64,000 nucleotides of DNA from Henningerozyma blattae CBS 6284 (lineage: Eukaryota; Ascomycota; Saccharomycetes; Saccharomycetales; Saccharomycetaceae), in the NCBI RefSeq assembly GCF_000315915.1, contig NC_020186.1, positions 868,001 through 932,000 on the forward strand, written 5' to 3'. A program made the position numbers and the translations under genes. The notes under the pieces were generated by a model, which did no database searches, was not told the origin of the DNA, and was given only the letters and a program-made list of their open reading frames with translations. Positions 39,794 to 51,100 of the stretch are shown here, one piece after another. Numbering within the stretch: position 1 is the stretch's first letter; each line of letters starts with the position of its first letter.

Positions 39794-41058
39794 AGTTTTT
39801 CTTACTGCTCAAATAAGCTTTTCTTATTTATTTTTTTTAAATGATTAAACAAAAAAAACTCTAGTGTTGAATAGAGTGAAATAATGAATAGAATGTTATT
39901 AGATGGGTATCGTGTTTGTTAAACGCTATAGGTTGAGCAATAACGAGCAAAACACTGGGAAAAGACGCGTGGTTGTTAGATAACGTGTATGCAGCGAGAA
40001 TTGCTTATCAATAGAATTTTTGCGGAACCAAGCTTTCCAATAGTTGGTATTGTTAATGACAGCAAAGCGTATAAATTGGTGGCCTTATAAATAAAGAGAT
40101 AACGCTGGTAGTTGTTGTGATTTTTCGAGATGATGTTTTGCTTTTAGAGTTGTTGCAGATCCTAATGTTTTCGTATTTTCTCCGTCCATTCTCTTGAATG
40201 TTATTTCTCTATCAAGTCTTTCTAAGAATTGGCGTAGCCTGTATTCTTGGAGTTAGCATTCTGCAGCGATCTGGGGCTGATTTTTGTTGATTCTTGTTGA
40301 TACTGAATAATATTGACTCTTTGTTTCTTTGCAAATCCTAACTCTATTAGTTTGCGAAATGTTTGTTTGAGGTCTCGAGTTTTGTTCCGACATCGAATTC
40401 GTAACCAATACAGGAAAAAAGTGTCGCGTAAAGTGAGAAAAGATATTCGAGGGATTTAATAAAAAAGTTGAGGCAGTGTGGAAGGTTTATATTTATTTTA
40501 TTAATGGGATTTGTAAGCTAATGATGACTGTAATCATTGTAAATGTGTTTATAGATGTGTTTGGACATTTTTTTGAAAGGAATAGTCGTACTTGCAGAGA
40601 GAGAAATTAGAAGTTAATAGAACGCGTCAGTAATGATTAGTGGCGCCGTGCGCTATAAATAGAATAGTTGTTATTTTAGTAAATTATGTTATCTGATGCT
40701 TATTAGTAGATGGATGATTAAATTTTTGTAGGGCACAAAAGTTTGGAAGAGATGCTATATTATATTATGTTATATTATATACATATATACAGAAAGTAAA
40801 AATCATTAGAGGAGCGAAGCCAATAAGGAATGGGCCAAAAAACAAAACACATTCCAGTTCATTGCCATTCTACTAGTACGCGTGATTAGATGTGGTAAAT
40901 TATTAGAATAGGGTAATAAAGTCATGTAGAGAAAGTTCATTTAGAAATAAAAAAAATAATAAAAAAAAATCTTTTTTTCAGAATTCACAATTGCATGTAA
41001 GTATTCAAAAAGGGATTATTCAAATATTCCAAAGTACATTTAGAATTCAAAAACTCCT
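39794..41058. other. 1.27-kb gene-free KIN4 upstream region
   Basis: This lies upstream of KIN4 and downstream of MGE1. It contains ACGCGT at 39965, 40622 and 40878. No open frame, tRNA or snoRNA is recognisable. It is among the longer gaps in the window. Confidence 0.55.
39965..40883. promoter_or_regulatory. Three MCB (ACGCGT) elements upstream of KIN4
   Basis: ACGCGT occurs at 39965-39970, 40622-40627 and 40878-40883, about 170, 830 and 1085 bases upstream of the KIN4 ATG. In DNA this AT-rich even one copy in such a stretch would be uncommon. The nearest copy is well placed to drive G1/S transcription by MBF. Confidence 0.45.
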
Positions 41059-41763
41059 CTATTTAGAATCCTTAACAATACCGACCTTAGCAGGTCTTAA
41101 AACTCTATTGTTTAAAGTGAACCCAATCTGTTGGACATGGAAAACAGTACCAGGTTCTTTATCTGGTTGTGGTAATTCGAAAGTGGCTTCGTGTTTGTTT
41201 GGATCAAACTCTTCACCCAATGGGTTCAATTGTTCGATACCATGTTTTTTCAAAGTCTTTTCAAAGACATCACGAGTCATCTTGACACCGGTATATAGAT
41301 CATTGATTTCTTGGTTTTTAGATAAATCATCTTCTTTGAAAGCTTTCAAAGCATGGCCGAAATTATCAACAGATTCTAAAAGATCCTTGGCAAACTTTTG
41401 TAGGGCGAAATCTTTAGCGTTTTGAATATCCTTCTTGGTGACTTGTTGTAAGTTTCTGAAATCAGCAATCGATCTTAAAAGACGGTCTCTCAATTCAACA
41501 TTTTCTTTGGTTTTTTCTTCTAATTTCGATTCTAATTCTTTAACTTTCTTTTGATCTTCATTTAATGAAGAATTGTCTTCCTTGACATCTTGGTTTTCCT
41601 CTTTGGCTTCTTCATTTTTCTGGGCTTCTACTGAATAGAATCTCATTCTGATATTAGAGCCAGCGTATACATTGGATCTCCATACACTTTGGGTAGATTT
41701 GGTGGCCAATAATAATCTTGTATTGGTTGGTCTAACGATTTTATTTAAACTATAGAATCTCAT
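41059..41763 (-). CDS. MGE1: Mitochondrial GrpE nucleotide exchange factor
   Basis: A 234-residue GrpE homologue; S. cerevisiae Mge1 has 228. It exchanges nucleotide on the mitochondrial Hsp70 Ssc1 and is needed for protein import and folding. The first about 45 residues are rich in R and S with no acidic residue, a matrix targeting sequence. A charged coiled coil follows (about residues 55-115). The GrpE core holds LLESVDNFGHALKAF, GVKMTRDVFEKTLKKHGIEQL, and the head-domain end VLRPAKVGIVKDSK. Neighbours KIN4 and MKK1 match chromosome XV. One start codon at 41763 is clear. Confidence 0.97.
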   Translation of the reverse strand: MRFYSLNKIVRPTNTRLLLATKSTQSVWRSNVYAGSNIRMRFYSVEAQKNEEAKEENQDVKEDNSSLNEDQKKVKELESKLEEKTKENVELRDRLLRSIADFRNLQQVTKKDIQNAKDFALQKFAKDLLESVDNFGHALKAFKEDDLSKNQEINDLYTGVKMTRDVFEKTLKKHGIEQLNPLGEEFDPNKHEATFELPQPDKEPGTVFHVQQIGFTLNNRVLRPAKVGIVKDSK

Positions 41764-42313
41764 TGTTAAGTTTTGGCTTGTTTAATGTAGTTTAGTTAAT
41801 GATTTTTTTTTTTGACCAATTGTTGTTTGAGACTATTGTACTGTTAATTGAGAAATGGTTAGTTTAATATAAGAAGCAATTATCTGTTAATTATTATAAT
41901 TCAGGATTGGCAAATTGTCGATAATGTTAATGTTAATTCCCCGGTGGTTTTGGATTCCATTTCGTTGTAAACGACGTCCGACGGAAATTAAAAAAAAAAT
42001 AAATAAAATGAAAAATGATTAAGCATGTTATTTATTAAGTAATGAGTTCATTAATGTCGTTATTAAATATCTAAATATATGTGCATGTATATGTATATAA
42101 GTGTATGTGTATTGTGATTAAAAATTTTTTGTTGATTTTCTTTTTTTTTATAAAAAAAGAAAGATTAATTTATAATGTATAGTTTAGTGACTCACTATTG
42201 ATCACTTGTATTGCCATTTTATATGTATATATAATGTATTGTTGTTTTTTTTGCTTAGTATTTTAGATTTCTATCAGAGGTAAATGGCAAATATATCAAT
42301 ATGCTAAAGATTA
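41764..42313. other. Gene-free MGE1 promoter
   Basis: Upstream of MGE1 and downstream of the MKK gene. It is AT-rich with T-runs and a small G+C-rich patch at 41938-41985. No gene is seen. Confidence 0.6.
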
Positions 42314-44455
42314 TTAACTTTCCCAACATTTTTTAATAAATTTTTGCATATTTACAGATTTTTTCATTTGTCCTTGAATCCATGGATGACGAATCATTTG
42401 TCTTGGAGATGGTCTATCTGAAGGATCCTTCTTTAAACAATAATCAATAAATGATCTAAATGAGCTACTCCAAACAATATGATTTTCAGGTTCTTCTTTC
42501 AAATTAGGAGTGAAAGTTAAGATTAACATTAATAAATCAATTGGTGCCAGATTTGTTTTCAAATTCTCACTACCAAAGGGAAATTTAGCTTCTGCTACTT
42601 CTAATAATGTTAACCCTAATGACCAAACATCACATGTGACACTATAAGGTTGGCCTTGAATTCTTTCAGGGGCCATATAAAATGATGTACCTGTAAAGGT
42701 GGTGGCTAATGAATTTACAGCTTCACCACTTACACCAAAATCACATAATTTAACTTGACCTAATTCGTTTAATAAAATGTTTTGTGGTTTAATATCTCTA
42801 TGAATCACTTTTTTTTCATGTAAATATGATAATCCGCGTAAGACAGATTCTGCTATTTTCCCCAAGACCTTTTCACCAATTCTACCACCTCTTTCTAATA
42901 AATGTTTATAAATTCCATCTAATGAACCACCCCCCATATATTCCATGGCAATGAAAATAGACGTTCTTTGATTATCTGCAAACATCCCATAATAACGAAC
43001 GATATAATCACTCTTGAAACTTTTGTTGAATTGTAATTCTCTCAATATTTGTTTTTGATATTCAGGATCAGTATTTAAAATATTTATTGTTTTTAAGGCA
43101 AAAATTTTAGATCCATTTTTCAATTTACATTTAGCTACAGATCCACCTGCACCTTCACCTAGCATTCCTAATTTTTGAATTTCATTGTTTAAATGATTAT
43201 AATGCCACATGGATTCATCTAACTCATCCACATCTTTACCATTTAAATTTGAAGAATCTTCGATTTCATGGTGAGTGCTTGTAATATTATTAGTAGAAGA
43301 ATTTGAATTTCGTACTTTTTCATTTTGTTGATGCAATTTTTGTGGTATAATATTATTACGATTGGATGGTATTGGTGGAGGTGAATGTAATGGTTGTGTT
43401 TGTAATTTGTATGTATCAATTAATTCCTTTTCATAAGGTGAAACTACAATGGAATAATCTGAATCATTAGAATCATCATCAATTATTTTAGAATCATTAC
43501 TAATATTACTATCATTACTTTTATTAATGATATTCATATTTGTTGTTGTGATAGCATTTCTAATATTATTTGAAGGAGAATTTGATTTAGAAGATAAATT
43601 CAAATTTTTCAATGAGCCTGTTAGGGAAATTATGTTTTCCTTATTGGGGCTTGTGGCAGTAGATTTAGAAACATGTAAAGTATTTGAAGTTGTTAGGACT
43701 AAAGGAGGTAAAGGTGGTGGAACAGGTCTTTTCTTCATTGAAGATGAACTATTAGATCCTATTGAAGATGCAAATGGATTACTACCGATTGATGAATTTG
43801 ATAATGAATGATTATGTGAGATAGAACTATTATTTGAATGTGAATATGAATTAGTATTAGTTGTATTATTATTGGTATTAGTATTGGTATTGGCATTAGT
43901 ATTATTGGTCGTAGAGGTATTAGATGTAATAACATTTGATTTTGAACTTGTCTTTAATGTAGGTGTGATTGTAGTGGAACTATTTTTATTGGAAGATGAA
44001 TGTAATTTACTTGTTAAATCACCCGGAGTTAAAGTAGAGTCAGAAGTGGCAGGAGATGGATTGGATGAAATATTGGCAAAATTTTGTAATTTTGGTAATG
44101 GGGGTCTTGGTGTAGATGAAGTAATTGTAGTTGGAGCAGTCTTGTTATTGATTTTATTTAAATTCAATTGTGGTGGGGTATTATTAATGCTATATGATTT
44201 ATTGGAATATAATGGTCTTGGAGAAATTTTGGATAACACAGGAGTTGAACTAGAATTCGAATTATGTTTTATTGGAGTATTCAAATGTAAATTTGAATGA
44301 GTATTTGAATTTGTATGGGATATTGGTGCTGATGAAGAAGTTGATGACGACAGAGTACTATCCAAATGATTTCTTTGCAAATTCGAGGGCAAAGTCAATT
44401 TAGGAGATTTCTGATTATGTCTTGTAGATTCAGGAGGTCTAAATAAGGATGCCAT
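42314..44455 (-). CDS. MKK1: Cell-wall-integrity MAPK kinase Mkk1/Mkk2
   Basis: A 713-residue MAPKK; the yeast Mkk1 and Mkk2 are near 507 residues. It passes the signal from Bck1 to Slt2 in the protein kinase C pathway. The kinase domain lies at about residues 426-700: GEGAGGSV, K455, HRD 552-554, DFG 572-574. The activation loop SGEAVNSLATTFTG keeps S582 and T586, equivalent to the Bck1 target sites. The N-terminal 420 residues are S/T/N-rich and low in complexity, with proline-rich segments (PRPPLPKL, RPVPPPLPPL) and possible MAPK sites. The long N-terminus explains the extra size. One gene stands for both yeast duplicates. Confidence 0.96.
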   Translation of the reverse strand: MASLFRPPESTRHNQKSPKLTLPSNLQRNHLDSTLSSSTSSSAPISHTNSNTHSNLHLNTPIKHNSNSSSTPVLSKISPRPLYSNKSYSINNTPPQLNLNKINNKTAPTTITSSTPRPPLPKLQNFANISSNPSPATSDSTLTPGDLTSKLHSSSNKNSSTTITPTLKTSSKSNVITSNTSTTNNTNANTNTNTNNNTTNTNSYSHSNNSSISHNHSLSNSSIGSNPFASSIGSNSSSSMKKRPVPPPLPPLVLTTSNTLHVSKSTATSPNKENIISLTGSLKNLNLSSKSNSPSNNIRNAITTTNMNIINKSNDSNISNDSKIIDDDSNDSDYSIVVSPYEKELIDTYKLQTQPLHSPPPIPSNRNNIIPQKLHQQNEKVRNSNSSTNNITSTHHEIEDSSNLNGKDVDELDESMWHYNHLNNEIQKLGMLGEGAGGSVAKCKLKNGSKIFALKTINILNTDPEYQKQILRELQFNKSFKSDYIVRYYGMFADNQRTSIFIAMEYMGGGSLDGIYKHLLERGGRIGEKVLGKIAESVLRGLSYLHEKKVIHRDIKPQNILLNELGQVKLCDFGVSGEAVNSLATTFTGTSFYMAPERIQGQPYSVTCDVWSLGLTLLEVAEAKFPFGSENLKTNLAPIDLLMLILTFTPNLKEEPENHIVWSSSFRSFIDYCLKKDPSDRPSPRQMIRHPWIQGQMKKSVNMQKFIKKCWES

Positions 44456-45725
44456 GGTGTACTAATATAAAATATACTTGAACTTTTAGTTTATGCCTTT
44501 TTTTGTTTTTATTTTAGTTTCAGTTTTAGTTTTGTTTTTTCTTTATTCAGAGATGATGATTTAATAAAATTGAGTAAAAAGCAATTAGTTAAAGAGAAGG
44601 AAAAAAAAACTGAATAAAAGTTGATATTAATTATTGAAAAGAATAAAAATTGCAACTTTGAAAGGTATAAAGCTTGCAGTAGAGGAGCTGGAGAAATCGG
44701 ATATGAATCTGTTTCAGGAGTATCTAGCAAAATAGAAGGAACCCGTTTATAAATGATAGCAACAGTGTAGTCAGTCTTATATACGTGCTACAACAACCCC
44801 TATGAGGCTTTTTAAAAAAAAAGATATATTTGACGGTTGCAGTGACAGCTAAAAAAGAAAAAGTTATAAGACAGTTATTAGACACGACGAGATCTAAAGG
44901 ACTTGATGGGACAACAGGCTCCAAAAATAGACGTCGAAGGCTGTACTGACGTAGGGTATTTGATCCGGATCTTGAAGGTTCCTGTAACTATGAAAAGGAG
45001 TTATGAATAGCAACACAATATTATTATTATTGTTATTACTTGGACCATCTAATCAAGCTTATTAAGTTTGCTTGATTCATCTATGTAAAAATTCGAAATT
45101 TTCAATTATTTCATAATTCCAGATGACAATATACACATTTTCACTTCCCGATTTTGTTCGGGCTTTGTTTTTGCAAATTTCCTCGGCTGACGTCTGTGTA
45201 TACCGTAAATGGAAACTATGCGTGGGTACTGCCAAGCCACGTTTCTTGTTTGCCTGATATTTGATTGAAGTTGGGCGGCTGTCAGTTCTATGTGAAGGAA
45301 TTTTTGGAATTGTGTGTTTTAATTTGATGTTTTTAATGTGTTTAATTGGGTTGAGTTTGTGTAGTTTTTTATTTTTATTTTTTTTATTTTATTTCTTTTT
45401 TTTATTGAGTTATTGTTTAGGGCGAAGATCGCGCAATTCGGACGGAGCTTTTTTTCTATTGAATAATATCCAATATCCATTCAAATAGAAAAAATTAAGA
45501 TGCTCTACGGACCTTAAAAATACCCTAAAAATACCCTTAAAAGTTATGATGTGGAATTTAAAATAAAAAGTATCTTATAAACATGCAGTGTTTATTTGTA
45601 TGAATAAATAAGTATAAAAGTATATATGTATACCCGAAGTATAAAATTGTACATAGGGTTCGAGGGTAATGCAATGAGAAAATGAAGACTTGTGTAGGTG
45701 ACGATGTGACGATGTGGCGACTTAC
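44456..45725. other. 1.27-kb gene-free MKK upstream region
   Basis: Upstream of MKK1/2 and downstream of the WTM1-like gene. T-rich around 45300-45420. Short frames here (66-75 codons) are F/L-rich and unlikely. I find no tRNA or repeat of note. Confidence 0.55.
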
Positions 45726-47084
45726 TCAATTAGCTGGAGCAGTGAATGGTTTATAAACAGAAATCAAGCTGTCTACGTCCACAGTACCGATCAAATCGGA
45801 GATGACTGGATGCCAAGCTACAGTGTTCTTCATACCTCTGTTGGATGGAGATCTCTTAGATCCACCAGTGTGGAAGAATTTCAAACAAGTAGAGTTAACT
45901 TCTTCTGTGGCTGGTAAGTTCAAGACTTCAGTATCATCGTTGTCATCATCGAATTCAGACATGAAAGAGGACATATCCCAATGGTATACATCACCAGTAC
46001 CACCCACTGTGACGAATTCGTTGGAAGAAGTTTCTGAGAAATGGATATCGACGACATTGTCACCGCCAGCATGATGTAAAGTGACGATTTCAGTTTGGAT
46101 AGGATCTTCACCGTTTTGTCTGTTGGATAGATCAACAGCAGCATTGGATACAGCACGGACATCCCATAATTTAACAATACCAGTATCAGAACCTGTAGCG
46201 AAAAGAGAAGTAGCCACTGGAGATACATCGAAAGAAGTTAACAACCCGTTATTTGGATCACTTAGAATGAATAAAGGTTCATCTTTAGTTCTAGTATCCC
46301 AGAAACGAACGATATTATCATCAGAACATGTAACAAACATATGGTTGTCCAAGAATCTAACAGCATGAGTCACTGTAGTACCTGGGACTCTTAATTTTCT
46401 CAATAATTCACCTGGTTTACCTGAATTATCAACAATTTTCAAAATACTTTCGTCAGCAGAACCATTACTATGAGATTTAACTACTGTTTCGGAATCAAAA
46501 GAAATGGAAAAATCAGATACTGCCAAATGTTCTGAGCCCTTTATAGAATGCATGGAGGAGAAAGATGTACCTGGACCCATCATTTCTTGCATGATATGTA
46601 CTGGTACTTTAACACCATCTCTGAACCAAGCCAATGAACCGTTAGAGGCCATACCAATAGCATTGACATCAGTAGATGAACCAGAAATGTAGGTCAATTT
46701 TGTAATAGTTTCACCTTGGTAAGCCCATTTAGCGTTCAATGGGTTTTTTTCCATTGATTCAAAAGCCTTACCGTAATCCAAATCTGGCTTTCTAGTAGCA
46801 GATTCAGTAGATTCGCCTGGAACCACTTCATTATCTTGATCATCCAACAATAATATGGAATTGTTAAAAGATTCCAATGGTAAGACACAATCAATTTCAT
46901 ACACATTAGAACCTTGAGAGTATAACAATTGAGTGGTTAAAGTGTTGTCATCGGTATCTGGAACAACATTGTCAGTGAAAGTAATAGTCTTTCTGAACCT
47001 AGAAACGTTATTAACAGACGTTTGGAAAATTGGTTTGTAACTGGAGATGTGTTCGTATTGAGTCTTACCGTTCATTATAGTCAT
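45726..47084 (-). CDS. WTM1: WD40 transcriptional modulator of the Wtm1/Wtm2/Ume1 family
   Basis: A 452-residue WD40 protein. It is closest in my memory to S. cerevisiae Wtm1: YEHISSYKP near the start, TLTTQLLYSQGSNVYEID, GSLAWFRDGVKVPVHIMQEMMGP, CSDDNIVRFWDTRTKD and RQNGEDPIQTEI. Wtm1 and Wtm2 (YOR230W/YOR229W, tandem) silence meiotic genes, and Wtm1 anchors ribonucleotide reductase small subunits in the nucleus. Ume1 (YPL139C) is the chromosome XVI counterpart and part of the Rpd3 complexes. Here only one gene is present, so it may combine roles. An alternative start is M4. It lies beside MKK1/2 as on both yeast chromosomes. Confidence 0.92.
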   Translation of the reverse strand: MTIMNGKTQYEHISSYKPIFQTSVNNVSRFRKTITFTDNVVPDTDDNTLTTQLLYSQGSNVYEIDCVLPLESFNNSILLLDDQDNEVVPGESTESATRKPDLDYGKAFESMEKNPLNAKWAYQGETITKLTYISGSSTDVNAIGMASNGSLAWFRDGVKVPVHIMQEMMGPGTSFSSMHSIKGSEHLAVSDFSISFDSETVVKSHSNGSADESILKIVDNSGKPGELLRKLRVPGTTVTHAVRFLDNHMFVTCSDDNIVRFWDTRTKDEPLFILSDPNNGLLTSFDVSPVATSLFATGSDTGIVKLWDVRAVSNAAVDLSNRQNGEDPIQTEIVTLHHAGGDNVVDIHFSETSSNEFVTVGGTGDVYHWDMSSFMSEFDDDNDDTEVLNLPATEEVNSTCLKFFHTGGSKRSPSNRGMKNTVAWHPVISDLIGTVDVDSLISVYKPFTAPAN

Positions 47085-47467
47085 TTATGTTGGAATTTAA
47101 AATTACAAAAAAAAAAATAAAATTAAAATATATCTTGAAAACAGACAATAAGTTATTTTAATTTGTGTTTTTATTAACTTTTTCTTTTCTTTTTTTTTCA
47201 AGAAAAAAAAGAAAATTATTACCAAGCGTAAACAGACAAGCGAAAGAACAAGATTCATCATCTCTTAAATACTTACAGCGTAAAGGAACCTTTGTATCAA
47301 GAAGAACCTTAGTAACCTTAATGGCTGTCTATTTGTCATCAGCTAATACTTACTACACTACACTGTACCCTCCTTTCCAGTTAAGCCTGGCACAATTTTC
47401 TTAGACTTGTTCGACATTGAAATATACACAATGGAGTTACTTACCTAATGGATTTAAGAAGTTAGGC

Positions 47468-47500
47468 ATTAGGAATTAGGAATTAGGAAATAGGAATTAA
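47468..47500. repeat. Tandem ATTAGGA(A) repeat
   Basis: About four to five imperfect copies of ATTAGGA/AATAGGA run in tandem upstream of the WTM1-like gene. Confidence 0.8.
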
Positions 47501-47913
47501 GAATCCAATGAAAAAAAATAAAAAAAATAAAAAAATCGTAGCCGTACAAAGTGTCCATTTTTATTTTAAAGTTTTTTTTTTCTTTTAAAATTTTTCTTTT
47601 TCTTTTTTATTCATCTTTTCTGTTTTAATGAAACAAATTTCATTTAATAGTTAATTCCTAATATAATATCTTTTTATTTTTATTTCCAGTATATAGATTA
47701 TACAGGTAATGAAGAATGAGAATTAGGCGGTAAGTTAAATCCATTTGTTAGACTTTAAAAATTAACTCCTAGAAAGAATGTAGCTTAATGCCGGCGCAGA
47801 GGAAACCCCGCAGCGGCGAAGTGTTGCCTAATTTGGCAATTTCTGTACCCGTGGGGTCGGCTCTTTCGGCCGGTATTTTTCGGGAACTAGTTAACTCCGA
47901 AAACATGTGAAGA

Positions 47914-47939
47914 TCACGTGATATAAGATATTCACGTGA
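47914..47939. promoter_or_regulatory. Paired TCACGTGA sites
   Basis: Perfect palindromic E-boxes TCACGTGA lie at 47914-47921 and 47932-47939, 18 bases apart, about 830 bases upstream of the WTM1-like ATG and beside a G+C-rich patch. They are candidate Cbf1 sites. Confidence 0.5.
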
Positions 47940-48147
47940 TGTGCAAAATTTTAAGGGTCAACGTTGTTTTGTACGGAGTATGAAGGAGAGAATACTATGT
48001 AGAAAGCAGTGGTCAGGTGACCGATGAGTATATTACATATAGTTCTTAATCATAGTGTAATGTGAGAGAGACTATTTATCAATGTTTATCCCCCAGGACT
48101 AAGGTTATCTATCCCCTTAGAATGTGATTATATCTTTTAGAGGGCAG

Positions 48148-51100
48148 TCATCCCTTTGAAAGGTTATCTCTTCTTGTCATTTCATCTTCATGTAAAGATT
48201 TGATTGGTCTACCATAAATGGTTTCCAACTCAGCTTCATTCTCATTCACACTATGGATCAGATTTTCAATTGAATCCACACCTTTAGCCTTGATAATTGC
48301 ATTTCTTAATTCATCACCACTTCTACTTGCATGTAATTGAGGTCTTTGAACGGAAAGTCTGGATATATGATCTTTAGAAGATGTTAAATTATTATGTTGA
48401 TGATTATGGTGGTGACGGTGATGGTGGTGCTGTTGAGGATCTGTTGTTGTATTTACGACCATTTCATGTTCAGATTTCTTTTGATTATGATCTGATTTAT
48501 GAAATAATGACGCATTTGTAATATTAACAAATGGATTTGGCTTTTGCTTCACAGAGTTTGCAGTATCACCCCCATTGGTAATACTATTCTCAGTACCACT
48601 ATCTGTGCTACTCCCATTACTAATAGTAGGATTTATATTATTGTTATTATTCAATGAAGTATATTGATGCTTTTTACTCACAGCATTATCGTTACTATCT
48701 ACAGAAGGAGTAGATGATTTTGATGATAAATTATTATTAGTTTGGCTATGATTGTGGTGATCTTTCAATCCATTAATATCTAAATTATCAGGATAAATGG
48801 AATGCCGTTGTTGAACGAAAAACCCCCATTTATGCAATTCACCTTCTTCTTGTTGATATTTCTTATAAATATTATTAGTTTTATCATTATGGCTTGTACT
48901 TGTATCTGACATATCATTTAATGATTTACCAGTAAATACATCAATAATTCTACCGGAATCCGTAGCCATTAAATGTGGTCTTGATAAGTTTTCAGTCTCT
49001 GCTAATGTCATTGGACTTGAGTTCGAATCTTTATCATTATCCGCCAATATAGTACTTTGTGAATCCACATGCTTTAATAATGGTAAACTTTGTCCCAAGA
49101 TACTAGTGAATGTGGGGACACCCGTAAAGATGTCCAAAATATTGTGTAAATTTTTCTCCAACAAGATTAATCTTGTCAAATTATCTCTTTCTTGATTGGA
49201 TAGTTCAATATTTTTCTGCTTTTCATATAAATTATCAATGGTTTGATGAACATTATTATGAACTTTAAATAAATTCTCCACATATTTTCTAAATAAATAT
49301 CTTTTGGTAGAATCTTGTTTATTCAATTGATTTGGATTCTTTTGAGAGTTTTGTGTCACTCTTGTCATAATGGTTTCTGCAGTTTCTGTCATTAAAGATC
49401 CATCATATAATAAATCATCTTGAGTGGCTAATTCATCAATCTTGAAACTAGAATCCATTTTCTTATCCATATGTCTCATTAAACAAATACCAATTCTTTG
49501 TTGAATTTCATCTGAAATTTCGTGATAGTCCAAATCCAAACTAACCAAATTAGGAGAGTCTCTTACAAATGTGTATAATGTAACTGATAACGTATTTCTA
49601 GCAAATTCTGAATTGTAATTAGATCCACCACTATTGTCCGTATTAACAGCCAATTCATTTTCTTCCTCTACAGATAAAGATAAGTTTTGACCCAACATAG
49701 AGACCTGTGATAGAGTTCGACATTTCACCAAGATATTACAAAGCATAGAGATATCTCGATGACGTAACGAATTATTATCAAAATGAATTCTTTTCAAAGT
49801 TGTGAACCTGGGTAAATATTTATGTAAATATGGGAAAATCTCGGGGAAGATTTGTGGTAAATTGCTTAAATCTAGGAATTTCAAATCAGGTAATTTGGAA
49901 AGATATTTAAGTACTAATGCAGCATCATATGAATTTAAAATGTTGGTACTATTTAAAGTGAAATATTGTAAATTTGAGAAATCCAATGATGATAATTTGT
50001 TCACAATAGGCTTAACAAGTGTAGATAAATCATTGAATGCTAAATCCATACCTTGAACATTATATTCTGATGCCCAATTTAACAGACTTTTGATATGAGT
50101 GGCTGAAATATCTGAGGTTGCCACACCTAATCTTAATGGATTATATGGTTTCAATTTTTGATTAATATTGGAATTTGTGGCAAAGGCAACCAATACATTT
50201 TCAAAAATTTCTACTGAAAGCTTATGGAATTTTATCCCATTTAATAATAATTCTTGTAAAGGATTTCCTCTTCTTAATTTTAATACTTGACAGAATAAAT
50301 TCCAATCCATAGAATCTCTATATGAAGATTTGGGCAAATCTGACCGGGTTCTTGTTTGCGAAATGTCTAATTTTATAATGGAATTATTACGCATTAAGAA
50401 TTTACATAATAATTTCCAACCATATTCATCAATGACCACATTTCTTAAACCCAATTTTTCTAAAACTGTAGTATTTACAACAGAACAAATTAGAATCTTA
50501 AACATAAGTGGTGAAAGTGTAACGTTATCAAATATAATATTATAAATTGGTACAATAGAAATGAAATCACAAAATGATAGAATATCAATTAAAGTTGGCT
50601 TTGGGTTTAAAAACTTTAAAGTCTGTAGGGGAGCAGTTTTACCTTTTACTTGTCTTAAAGTAGATGGGATTGGTAAGATTTCTCTTAAATGACAACATCT
50701 TGTATAAATTATATCTAAAGTAATTTCTTTATATTTGGGAGAGGTAAGGGATGTATAATTGTTATTAGTAGTGGTGGCAGTAGTACTATTACTTGAAGTT
50801 TGATTTAATTCTTCAAAAGGATGTTCATTTAAATGTATTGGCTTATCAATAGCAGCTTTTTTCTTGGTAAAAGCTTCGAAATTTTCATATATGGGCTCAG
50901 TTGTGGTAAGAATATTTGGTTTTTTAGAAAATTTATTTACTTCATAAGCAATTCTTTCAGCAGCATAATGTGCTTCTTCTTGATGTTTTTGAGCTTCCTT
51001 TAAGGCTAATTTATGACGTTCCAATGCTAATTTATATTCTTTAGAATCCTTTGTGAATATAGGTACATATTTCATAGTAATATTTCCTGAAGTATTTGTA

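Larger units (their letters stand above)
47085..48147. other. 1.06-kb gene-free WTM1 upstream region
   Basis: Between the WTM1-like promoter and the GIP3 3' end. It holds an ATTAGGA repeat (47468-47500), T-runs, a G+C-rich patch (about 47785-47890) and two TCACGTGA sites at 47914 and 47932. A plus-strand frame of 79 codons at 47165 has no support. SPP1, which lies here in yeast, is missing. Confidence 0.55.

Noticed and set aside
47165..47404. Plus-strand frame of 79 codons before the WTM1-like gene
   Set aside because: Starts in poly-T/poly-A sequence, no conserved neighbour expected on this strand, no recognisable domain.
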